Positions 1 to 5,956 of a stretch of 40,315 nucleotides of DNA are shown piece by piece. The DNA is from a virus. A model generated the notes under the pieces. That model was not told the origin of the DNA. It ran no database searches and worked only from the letters and a program-made list of their open reading frames with translations. Position 1 is the stretch's first letter, and each line of letters begins with the position of its first letter. The position numbers and the translations under genes were made by a program. The stretch is taken from the IMG/VR virus record IMGVR_UViG_3300015371_000091, positions 1-40,315 of that record. One strand, written 5' to 3'.

Positions 1-123
1 GGGGTACTGTCCGGTCCGGTTAGGTCCGGTCCGGTTAGGTCCGGTAGCCCTCCACGTCCGGCGGTTGTGCGCTGCACATCCGGCGTACCGTCGGCCGGAC
101 GTGCTGGAAACGCGGTGTCGGCA
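1..123. repeat. Direct terminal repeat (left copy), circular overlap
   Basis: The first 123 bases are identical to 40193-40315. The initiator gene reads in frame through the join, which indicates a circular molecule or circular assembly graph with a 40,192-bp unit. The overlap falls in low-complexity DNA and inside a gene, so it looks like an assembly overlap rather than a packaging terminal repeat. Confidence 0.95.
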
Positions 124-479
124 AGCTCGGCGCGACGGGCGTAGCGCGCAGCCCGCATCCGCCGTGCGTTGGCCTCGCGCTTGTCGATCAGGCGCCCCGC
201 GTAGTCGTCCCAGTCGTGGATCTTCAGGTCGTCGTCGAGGAAGCCGGCCCCGATCAGCGCGCGGACGAACAGACCCGGGTCGTCCTCCCAGCCGCCGGCG
301 TCGGCGATCACGTCGGCGTCGAACGCCGACAGGTCGCCGCTCGGCGCGTAGTCGATCCCCCACCACCAGAGCAGATGCAGATGCCCGATCGCCTGCGGCA
401 GGCTCACGCCGAGCCGTCGGCGCAGCCTGGCTGTCTTCGGATGGTCGCGGAGCTCCTGGTGGGACTCAAGCCATGCCAC
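1..479 (-). CDS. Replication initiator / replisome organizer, N-terminal part (continues at 39802)
   Basis: This is the 5' part of a gene that crosses the contig join and ends at 39802, 289 residues in all. The start is a GTG at 479, after a G-rich Shine-Dalgarno-like stretch just beyond the stop of the annealing-protein gene. The first ~120 residues (VAWLESHQEL, then LWWWGIDYAP, WEDDPGLFVRALIGAGFL, IHDWDDYAGRLIDKR, ending in an arginine-rich helix) match the winged-helix N-terminal domain common to phage replisome organizers and DnaD/lambda O-like initiators. It probably binds the phage origin and recruits host helicase. The following segment, PDLTG repeated, is encoded by 15-bp iterons. Family assignment is from remembered motifs. 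Confidence 0.75.
   Translation of the reverse strand, partial: MAWLESHQELRDHPKTARLRRRLGVSLPQAIGHLHLLWWWGIDYAPSGDLSAFDADVIADAGGWEDDPGLFVRALIGAGFLDDDLKIHDWDDYAGRLIDKREANARRMRAARYARRAELADTAFPARPADGTPDVQRTTAGRGGLPDLTGPDLTGPDST
9..47. repeat. 15-bp iterons inside the initiator gene
   Basis: Two perfect 15-bp direct repeats (GTCCGGTCCGGTTAG at 9-23 and 24-38) are followed by a partial third copy (39-47). Each unit contains two GTCCGG half-motifs. They lie just 3' of the initiator's DNA-binding domain codons and close to an A+T-rich stretch, as iterons do in the lambda O gene. Confidence 0.75.
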
Positions 480-495
480 GACAGTCAGCCCCCGC

Positions 496-1596
496 TCAGA
501 ATTCGGCGTCGTCGTTCTCGTCGCCGCCAGGAACCCGTGCAGCTACAGCGACCGCCGCGCGCTCCTCGTCGGCGTAGATCCGGATCCGGGTCAGCAGCTC
601 CTCGGCCTGGCTCTCGGTCGCCGTCTGGAGAAACGCGCGGAGCGACTCGGTGCGCCCGCTCGTCCATGCCCGGATGAAGCGATGCCGCTCGTCGGGGTCG
701 GCGTACGACGTGCCGGCGACGATCGCATGCCAGCGCTTGTTCCAGCGCTCGACGTCCTCGGCGCTCGGCTTGAACGTCGGGGCCGGCCCGGATGGGCGCT
801 CCGGCGGCGCCAGCTCGTCCTCGGTGGGCGCCTGCGACGCCGTGCCCGCGAGCGGCGAGCGTGCGCCGGACGTGGCCTGCGTCGACTCGTAGGTCGGCTC
901 GCCGATCGCCGCGGCGGCCGACGGCGTCGCGGCAAGGTACCTCTGCTGCTCGCTCGGATGGTCGAGCACGGCGCCCGTGCCGTCGACCACGACGTGCCGG
1001 CCGCCCGTCATCTCGTCCTGGTCCGGAAGTCCCGCGAGGCCGACCATCGAGAGCACCAGCCGACGCTTTGCCCCCGTCTCCGCTTTCGCGTAGGCGTTGG
1101 CGAGCTTGTCGCCGACGAGCCGCTGGCGGCCCCCGCCCTGCCGATCCCAGTAGGTGACCGGCACGTACTTCGAGGATTCGTCGGTGCGCCCCGACGGCGT
1201 GCGCCCCTCGACCGTCACGCAGAACAGCTCGCCGGCCATCTCGCGACGGAGCACCCTGACGCTGATCTGGTGCGCTCGGCGGAGCTGCTCCGCGCACGAC
1301 TTGTTGGGGTACAGCACCAGTCGGTTGTCGAGCACCAGCCAGTCGAACGGACGGGAGCGCGGGTTGAGTCCGAGGCTCGCGCAGATGTCCAGGTAGTGCG
1401 CCACGCGCTGCTCGTTCGAGAGCTGCGCCAGGTCGCCGGTCGCCAGGATGTGCGCGAGCGCGCCGGCCGCCTGCTCACGGTCCGGGATGGCGATGTCGGC
1501 GGTATCGGCTCGTGCAAGGCTCTGCACTGAACGTCCTGGAGCTTGCCCCGAGGGAGCGCCAGCGAGTCGAGGGGAGTCGAACGTGTCGGTCATCAT
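496..1596 (-). CDS. Putative single-strand annealing protein (RecT/Red-beta-like)
   Basis: A 366-residue protein. The start is the first of two adjacent ATGs (1596), with AAGGAG six bases upstream and an ATGA overlap with the preceding stop. Residues ~50-200 contain ICASLGLNPRSRPFDWL, LVLYPNKSCAEQLRR, a VTVEG segment and NAYAKAETGAKRRLVLSM followed by GLAGLPDQDE. This is the pattern I associate with the RecT/Red-beta annealing superfamily in phages, where AKAET-KRR and LGLNP are hallmarks. It would anneal single strands during phage replication or recombination and fits its place directly before the initiator. The C-terminal ~150 residues are low-complexity then helical and not recognised. 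Residues ~5-20 are encoded by an interspersed repeat. Confidence 0.55.
   Translation of the reverse strand: MMTDTFDSPRLAGAPSGQAPGRSVQSLARADTADIAIPDREQAAGALAHILATGDLAQLSNEQRVAHYLDICASLGLNPRSRPFDWLVLDNRLVLYPNKSCAEQLRRAHQISVRVLRREMAGELFCVTVEGRTPSGRTDESSKYVPVTYWDRQGGGRQRLVGDKLANAYAKAETGAKRRLVLSMVGLAGLPDQDEMTGGRHVVVDGTGAVLDHPSEQQRYLAATPSAAAAIGEPTYESTQATSGARSPLAGTASQAPTEDELAPPERPSGPAPTFKPSAEDVERWNKRWHAIVAGTSYADPDERHRFIRAWTSGRTESLRAFLQTATESQAEELLTRIRIYADEERAAVAVAARVPGGDENDDAEF
1540..1581 (+). repeat. Interspersed repeat copy R1
   Basis: This diverged copy contains GCTTGCCCCGAGGGAGCG and AGCGAGTCGA. It lies in frame in the N-terminal codons of the annealing-protein gene. Confidence 0.7.
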
Positions 1597-2261
1597 CGAG
1601 CGCTCCTTGCGATCTCGCGCAGCACGCGCGCGTGGCACGCGGTGCAATACCCGCGGCCATTGTGCGCCCGGTCGATCCGCGCGCAGATGCGGCACCGCTC
1701 CCAGTCCCGTGCCCAGCGGCCCAGGATCCGGGCTGCTCTGGGGTCCGGGACCGGCGGGATCACGCCATCCGTCGGGATCATGACCAGCCGCAGGCCGAGG
1801 TCGCGAACCGACTGGACCAGACCGCCGGCCGGGCGAAGCCGGCCCCGCAGGCGGCAGACCGTCGACCGCAAGGCGTGCATCCAGACCCGTCGCGGCAGAT
1901 CGAGTGAGCCCGCGCCCCAGCCCGCGTCCGCAATCTTCGCGTACGGCACCACCAGGCCCGGCTCGGTCGCGAGCGCCAGCAGGACACGCAGCTCGCTCGG
2001 CGACAGGGTGGCCGTCCGTCCGCCGATCGTGACCGCGGCCCGCAACACGTCGACCACGAGCGGCCCCGTCTCGACCTGGCCGATGTCCGCTGCGCCGTGG
2101 AGCGCGCCCTGCCGACGGCCGTACGCCTCGTGGGCCTCGGGGTCGTGGCGCAGCAAGTCCGAGCGCCCGAACACGCCCGGACGGAGCACGTGCTCGATCG
2201 TGCACCGCGCGTCGCAGCCGGCCGTCCGGAAGTCGCGCTCGGGAGCAACCTGAGCAACCAT
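1593..2261 (-). CDS. OmpR/PhoB-type winged-helix protein with C-terminal zinc ribbon
   Basis: A 222-residue protein. The ATG at 2261 has GGGAG five bases upstream. Residues ~66-160 (GPLVVDVLRAAVTIGG, LSPSELRVLLALA, then VWMHALRSTVCRLRGRL and VRDLGLRLV) match the C-terminal DNA-binding domain of OmpR/PhoB response regulators. No receiver domain is present. Residues 190-209 hold a CxxC...CxxC zinc knuckle (C190, C193, C206, C209). It is likely a DNA-binding regulator of the early leftward operon in which it sits, with annealing protein and initiator downstream. An orphan wHTH with a zinc ribbon is unusual in a phage. Confidence 0.6.
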   Translation of the reverse strand: MVAQVAPERDFRTAGCDARCTIEHVLRPGVFGRSDLLRHDPEAHEAYGRRQGALHGAADIGQVETGPLVVDVLRAAVTIGGRTATLSPSELRVLLALATEPGLVVPYAKIADAGWGAGSLDLPRRVWMHALRSTVCRLRGRLRPAGGLVQSVRDLGLRLVMIPTDGVIPPVPDPRAARILGRWARDWERCRICARIDRAHNGRGYCTACHARVLREIARSAR

Positions 2262-2263
2262 AC

Positions 2264-2929
2264 TCACTCCCTCAGCCACGGTTCGGCGTACGGGATGCCG
2301 AGCACGCGGCACGCCTCGGCCTCGGTCGGCGTCGGTATCCGCTCGCCGCTCGACCAGGTCAGCCAGCCGTCGGCGCAGCGGATGTGCGCCGGCTTCAGTC
2401 CCGGCCGGCCGTCCTTGGTTTTCTTGCCGCGCTCGACGACGAGCTGGCGACTGAACGCGGCGGGGCCCGTCCGCAGCAGGAGAATCCAGCCCATGCGCTC
2501 GGCCTCGGGGCAGAACAGGTCGATGTTCATTCCCTCGAAGGTGAGGTACTTCAGCGTCGGCCCCCAGCGCGGCGAGCCCCTGCGATCGAGCCGCTTGGCA
2601 ACGACGCCGGCCTCCAGCAGGTAGGCCATCCGCTCGTCGAGCAGGTCGCGGACGACGATCTGCTCCTGCAGCAGGTCAATCGTCACCGGCTCTTTGCGTG
2701 AGACCGCCACGACCTCGCCATCCGACACGTAGGCCAGTTGGCGGCGGAGGCTCCCGGCGACTCTCAGCTCGAGACAGCACGGCTCAATCAGGTCGATAAA
2801 CGCCCGCAGTATGGCGATCGCGTCGGGACGGTGGATGCGGGGCTTCGCGTCGACAACGTGCCCTGACACGGGGGAGCGAAGCGGGGCCCCGTCGTTCGTG
2901 GAGGGAGCGGAGCGAGTCGAATGGGTCAT
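2264..2929 (-). CDS. DNA polymerase X-like nucleotidyltransferase
   Basis: A 221-residue protein. The palm motif AGSLRR followed by SDGEVVAV (the DxE form found in phage members), MNIDLF as the third carboxylate strand and RTGPAAFSRQL are typical of the Pol beta-like nucleotidyltransferase fold of PolX proteins. It probably fills gaps or adds nucleotides during repair; the exact substrate cannot be told. The first ~20 residues (MTHSTRSAPS...) are encoded by an interspersed repeat that also supplies the ATG at 2929, and GGGAG lies five bases upstream. The N-terminus of an ancestral gene may therefore have been replaced. It overlaps the upstream gene by ATGA. Confidence 0.65.
   Translation of the reverse strand: MTHSTRSAPSTNDGAPLRSPVSGHVVDAKPRIHRPDAIAILRAFIDLIEPCCLELRVAGSLRRQLAYVSDGEVVAVSRKEPVTIDLLQEQIVVRDLLDERMAYLLEAGVVAKRLDRRGSPRWGPTLKYLTFEGMNIDLFCPEAERMGWILLLRTGPAAFSRQLVVERGKKTKDGRPGLKPAHIRCADGWLTWSSGERIPTPTEAEACRVLGIPYAEPWLRE
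2858..2929 (+). repeat. Interspersed repeat copy R2 (supplies a start codon)
   Basis: The copy ends in AGCGGAGCGAGTCGAATGGG, followed by TCAT. Read on the minus strand, its edge gives the ATG and MTHSTR codons of the PolX-like gene. An extra GC-rich segment with a gcggggccccg palindrome splits the copy. Confidence 0.75.
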
Positions 2930-3345
2930 CCGAGCTCCCACGGCGCCATGACGCACGCGCGGCGGACGCCCGTCAGCGCGTACGCGGTCGCCCGATCCCA
3001 GACCGCCACGTCCAGCCAGCCCGACGACCCGAGCCCGCCGCCGCGATCCGCGACGCGATGGACCCCGAGTCCGGCGATATCGACGTAGTGGCCGATCGGG
3101 ATGTCCCACGACGCCGCGACGATCGGCTCGTCGGTGTAGATCGAGGTGCCGTCGAAGGTCCGGGCGTTCGGACCGTAGTCGGTCCGCACGTACGCGGTGA
3201 TCTTCATCGGAGCGCAGTAGCTGGCCGAGCGCGCCCCCGAGTCCTGGCCCAACAACAGCGCGGCGGCGAGCAGGACAGCTTGCCCTGAGCAGTTCACCCT
3301 GAGCGAGCGCAGCGAGTCGAATGGGCAGCGAGTCGAATGGGTCAT
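2926..3345 (-). CDS. Secreted 3D-domain (RlpA/MltA-like beta-barrel) protein
   Basis: A 139-residue protein. A hydrophobic stretch (VLLAAALLLG, residues ~24-33) followed by GARSA suggests an N-terminal export signal. From residue ~47 come KITAYVRTDYGP, IVAASWDIPIGHYVDI, VADRGGGLG and LDVAVWDRATAYALTG. These fit the 3D domain, a double-psi barrel with three aspartates found in cell-wall lytic or remodelling proteins. It probably acts on or near peptidoglycan. It lies beside two tiny membrane proteins, so the three may form a lysis or envelope module. The first ~20 residues, including the ATG at 3345, come from an interspersed repeat, so the leader is a hybrid. Confidence 0.6.
   Translation of the reverse strand: MTHSTRCPFDSLRSLRVNCSGQAVLLAAALLLGQDSGARSASYCAPMKITAYVRTDYGPNARTFDGTSIYTDEPIVAASWDIPIGHYVDIAGLGVHRVADRGGGLGSSGWLDVAVWDRATAYALTGVRRACVMAPWELG
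3279..3345 (+). repeat. Interspersed repeat copy R3 (supplies a start codon)
   Basis: This is the fullest copy. It has CTTGCCCTGAGC, then CCTGAGCGAGCGCAGCGAG and TCGAATGGG, and then a second GCGAGTCGAATGGGTCAT. It encodes the N-terminus MTHSTRCPFDSLRSLR of the 3D-domain gene. Confidence 0.85.
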
Positions 3346-3437
3346 GCGCCCGCCCGCGTGAGCCAGAACAGCAGGGCCGACACCAGCAGGACGGCCAGGG
3401 CCAGCCCTATGCAGCCGAGCGAGCTGTTGACGGTCAT
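3342..3437 (-). CDS. 31-residue single-span membrane protein
   Basis: A small ORF with ATG at 3437 and stop at 3342. It overlaps both neighbours by ATGA, which supports translation. The product begins MTVNSSLG, continues with a hydrophobic run of ~20 residues (CIGLALAVLLVSALLFWL) and ends TRAGA. No family is recognised. Its position between a two-span membrane protein and a secreted cell-wall protein makes a holin-, antiholin- or spanin-like role possible, but this is only inference. Confidence 0.6.
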   Translation of the reverse strand: MTVNSSLGCIGLALAVLLVSALLFWLTRAGA

Positions 3438-3646
3438 AGCGCGACCCCGTGCGCCTTCGCCCAGGCCATCGTCGCCAGGAGCAGGCAGACGACCAGGATG
3501 GCGAACATCCATGCCATCCCGCTCACGAATGCCCCGGCGGTCCGTTCGTCGTCAGGGAGCGTCTCCCGCACGCCGTCGAAAACGATCGCCACGACCAGCC
3601 AGAGGATCGAGGCGTACAGGCGTGCGGTGGCGATGGTCCGGCTCAT
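3434..3646 (-). CDS. 70-residue two-span membrane protein
   Basis: The ATG at 3646 overlaps the preceding stop (ATGA). Two hydrophobic segments are visible: ASILWLVVAIVF (residues ~12-23) and MAWMFAILVVCLLLATMAWA (~44-63), separated by a charged loop (DGVRETLPDDERT). It is compatible with a class II holin-like topology, but no family is recognised. It sits in a run of overlapping small genes. Confidence 0.65.
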   Translation of the reverse strand: MSRTIATARLYASILWLVVAIVFDGVRETLPDDERTAGAFVSGMAWMFAILVVCLLLATMAWAKAHGVAL

Positions 3647-3897
3647 GATGCGCGCTCCTCGGCAAACACCCTGATCGCCTGCAGGACGACCCAGCGGGCC
3701 TGGGCAAACGGATCTCTGGCCTCCGACACCGCCATCTCAGTCAGCGTGTCCCACTCCTCGCCGGAGAGGCCGAACGCGACGACGCGGTTGTAGCGCCGCC
3801 GTGGGGAGGCCCCCGCAGGGGGAGGGGCCCCATGGTGGGCCTTCCGCCGGCCCCGCTCGACAGGGTCGGGCGGCGGCATCGTAGTGAGCGTCCCCAT
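3643..3897 (-). CDS. Hypothetical 84-residue protein
   Basis: The ATG at 3897 has GGAGG eight bases upstream and a TGATG overlap with the preceding stop. The N-terminal half is proline- and arginine-rich. The C-terminal half (VVAFGLSGEEWDTLTEMAV, FAQARWVVLQAIRVFAEE) is helical and looks like a small ribbon-helix-helix or helical DNA-binding fold. Not recognised. Confidence 0.6.
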   Translation of the reverse strand: MGTLTTMPPPDPVERGRRKAHHGAPPPAGASPRRRYNRVVAFGLSGEEWDTLTEMAVSEARDPFAQARWVVLQAIRVFAEERAS

Positions 3898-4568
3898 CAC
3901 GAAGACCTCCGTAGCTCGGTCGACGACGCGTGCCACTCGTGGCGATAGGTCCGCAGCGTGCGCTCGTCGATGTTGAAGTTGCGCGCGATGACGCCGTAGT
4001 TTCCGCCGGCCGCCTTGAGTGCCTCGGCCTCGGCCGCGATCGCGTCATGGTGCGCCTTCATCTCCGGATCTCGTCGCCGGCCACCGGCTTTCGGCCGTTC
4101 AGCGCCCAGCGCCCGACCGAGCAGGAGGTCGAAGCAGCGCCCGATGATGGCGCCCGTGTCCGGGATCGGATCGGCTCCCAGCCCGATCGGGGCGAACGTC
4201 CCGATCCCCGACGACTCGGCGCGCCACTCGACGCCGACGCCCTCAGCCACGCGGTGCGCCACGGCGTAGACGGCCCAGAGCCTGGCGCCGGGATACCAGC
4301 GCGCGGCGACGTCCGGCGGGCGAGCGGCAAGCCCCAGCAAGTCGAGATGGTAGCCGCTGAAACGACCGAGCCCGTTCGCCTGGTCCAGCCGGCTCGTCGA
4401 GAACTGGCGTCGGCAGCGGTGCTCGATGACGGGCACGATCCTCGGCTCGATCGGTCCGAGATGGACCCAGCGCCACGGCAGATCGAGCGGGAGTCCGGAG
4501 CGCGTGAGCACGGTGCTCACGGGACGGCAGAAGGGTGACACGTCGCATGGATGATCGAATGGCGCCAT
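3897..4568 (-). CDS. Unknown protein with C-terminal helix-turn-helix; first gene of the leftward operon
   Basis: A 223-residue protein. The ATG at 4568 has GGAGGG five bases upstream. Residues ~30-160 (LPWRWVHLGPIEPRIVPVIEHR, AVAHRVAEG, IIGRCFDLLLGRALG) are not recognised. Residues ~175-210 (IAAEAEALKAAGGNYGVIARNFNIDERTLRTYRHEW) read as a helix-turn-helix. It is the first gene of the leftward early operon and divergent from 4808, a position often held by an immunity or early regulator. Its role is inferred from place only. Confidence 0.55.
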   Translation of the reverse strand: MAPFDHPCDVSPFCRPVSTVLTRSGLPLDLPWRWVHLGPIEPRIVPVIEHRCRRQFSTSRLDQANGLGRFSGYHLDLLGLAARPPDVAARWYPGARLWAVYAVAHRVAEGVGVEWRAESSGIGTFAPIGLGADPIPDTGAIIGRCFDLLLGRALGAERPKAGGRRRDPEMKAHHDAIAAEAEALKAAGGNYGVIARNFNIDERTLRTYRHEWHASSTELRRSS

Positions 4569-4807
4569 GCTGCCCTCCGACAGCGGCAACGTCGCCGCGT
4601 GGTGGAAGAGTGCCACCGACTGGTGGCATGTCAACGGGCAATGTACACCGCCAATTCGGAGACGGCGAGTGTCACCCAGTAAGTTACGCGGTGGTCAACA
4701 GAACGTACGCACTAGACTAGGCCATCCGGACGCGAAAAACCGGACGACAACTCCCAGGTGGCAGTTATCGTCCGGTTTTCGTGCGCGAAGCCGACTACGC
4801 TAGGAGC
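4569..4807. promoter_or_regulatory. Divergent control region between leftward and rightward genes
   Basis: These 239 bases hold no convincing gene. They contain a perfect inverted repeat TGCCACC-gact-GGTGGCA (4611-4628), a possible operator or leader hairpin of the leftward gene. On the plus strand there is a -10-like TAGACT (4713-4718) in the context TAGACTAGGC, which recurs on the minus strand before the head genes (near 25660). Fifteen bases after the TAGACT starts a hairpin with a 12-bp perfect stem (4736-4747 with 4768-4779) and a 20-nt loop. Confidence 0.5.
4733..4781 (+). promoter_or_regulatory. 5' leader hairpin (a) before the 4808 operon
   Basis: A 12-bp perfect stem, AAAACCGGACGA with its complement, encloses a 20-nt loop. 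It would begin about 8 nt after the predicted transcription start. The 3' arm ends in TTTTC, so attenuation is an alternative to mRNA protection. Confidence 0.6.
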
Positions 4808-5050
4808 ATGAACGAGCGCCCCAGATCGACATTGCCCGCGCCCCTGCTAGCCTCGCTCGCCCGCTGCTATGCCCGCCTGGCGGGGATCGCGGAACGAGTC
4901 GAGGCCGATCGCGCGCTCTCCACGTCACTGGAGGAGTCTCATGAACGGTCACGACGCTCCACTCCGCGCGAAGCTCCGGGCGATCGCCGAAAGACACCTG
5001 GAGGGCGATCCGTCGGTTCTCGCAACCGACTTCGTCGCAACGCTCGATAG
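4808..5050 (+). CDS. Small protein, 80 residues, overlapping the next gene
   Basis: The ATG at 4808 follows TAGGAGC, a ribosome site that is unusually close. The first ~45 residues (LPAPLLASLARCYARLAGIAERVEADRALSTSLEE) form a plausible helical protein. The remaining half overlaps the 4941 gene in another frame and is basic and low in complexity. It may be a short leader protein whose 3' half is only an overlapping frame. Function unknown. Confidence 0.4.
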   Translation: MNERPRSTLPAPLLASLARCYARLAGIAERVEADRALSTSLEESHERSRRSTPREAPGDRRKTPGGRSVGSRNRLRRNAR

Positions 5051-5945
5051 CGATGACGTCCGCGAGTTAGCTACCGCGTGTGCCGTCGCTGAGATCAAGC
5101 ATGCCCAGCGCATGCTTGCGCTCAGGGTGGAGATGGAAGCCGAACGGGCTGCTGAGCGAGCATCGCTCGAAAGTCAGCGTGCCGACCGCGAGGCCCGGCT
5201 CGCCGACCATCGGGCGCGGATGCAGCAGCACTATGAGGCGGAACGAGCGCGAGCACGAGAGCTCGCGGCGACCCGTCCGGCCCGCCGACAGGCCGAGGCC
5301 GAGGCGCGGCGAGAGCGTCTGATCGCCCGCATCCAGCGCGAGATGATCGAGCCGGAGCTACCGGAGCGGGCGCCTGGCATCCTGGATGACCTGTTCGATC
5401 GGGTCGTTGAGGTCAGGCATCGTGGCGCCTGGGACGGCCGTATCTGGGTCGATGAGCACCAGACGACGCGACGCCTGACAGCCCGAGAAACCGAGATCGC
5501 CTACACGGCAATCTTCCGTCTCACACTCGGCGCGAGCTTCGACGCCTGGTATCGGCGCGCCCTGGACCATTTCGAGCGTCTGGGTCGCCCGAGCTACGTC
5601 GCGCTGTTCCGTCGCCGCTGGGAGCCCGACTTCGTTTCGCCAGCCTACCTTGCGGATGACGTCGATCTCTCCTGGCAACAACTGCAGGAAACCGTCACGA
5701 AGTACCGCGACGGTATCCGGCTCGAAGTCACGGCCGAGCTGCTGGCGACCACGTTCGCGCTCGGCGACGGCAGTCGTGTCACGTGGGGGGACGCCACCGT
5801 CGAGCAGCATACGCAGCGCGTCGAGATGCTGCTTGCCAGCGCCGGCGGGACGATCGAGACGGCCGGGCGGCATAGCGCGGCCATCCAGATGATCGAGGCC
5901 CACGGGGCGACCTGCTTGCGCGGCCTCGTCGAGCAGGCGGCCTGA
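4941..5945 (+). CDS. Unknown 334-residue protein with coiled coil
   Basis: The ATG at 4941 is preceded by GGAGGAG with five bases spacing. Residues ~25-50 look like a helical cap. Residues ~55-150 are a long charged coiled coil (MEAERAAERASLESQRADREA... REMIEPELPERA). The C-terminal ~180 residues (FDRVVEVRHRGAWDGRIWVDEH, FRLTLGASFDAWYRRALDHFE) are globular and not recognised. It is the main gene of the rightward transcript from the control region and converges with the integrase gene, leaving only 11 bases between them. A lysogeny or early regulatory role is possible but not shown. Confidence 0.7.
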   Translation: MNGHDAPLRAKLRAIAERHLEGDPSVLATDFVATLDSDDVRELATACAVAEIKHAQRMLALRVEMEAERAAERASLESQRADREARLADHRARMQQHYEAERARARELAATRPARRQAEAEARRERLIARIQREMIEPELPERAPGILDDLFDRVVEVRHRGAWDGRIWVDEHQTTRRLTARETEIAYTAIFRLTLGASFDAWYRRALDHFERLGRPSYVALFRRRWEPDFVSPAYLADDVDLSWQQLQETVTKYRDGIRLEVTAELLATTFALGDGSRVTWGDATVEQHTQRVEMLLASAGGTIETAGRHSAAIQMIEAHGATCLRGLVEQAA

Positions 5946-5956
5946 GGGGGGCACGG

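Noticed and set aside
1-123. A true packaging terminal repeat of the virion DNA
   Set aside because: The overlap is only 123 bp, falls inside a gene and in a G-run/iteron stretch that breaks assembly. A circular assembly overlap is the simpler explanation.
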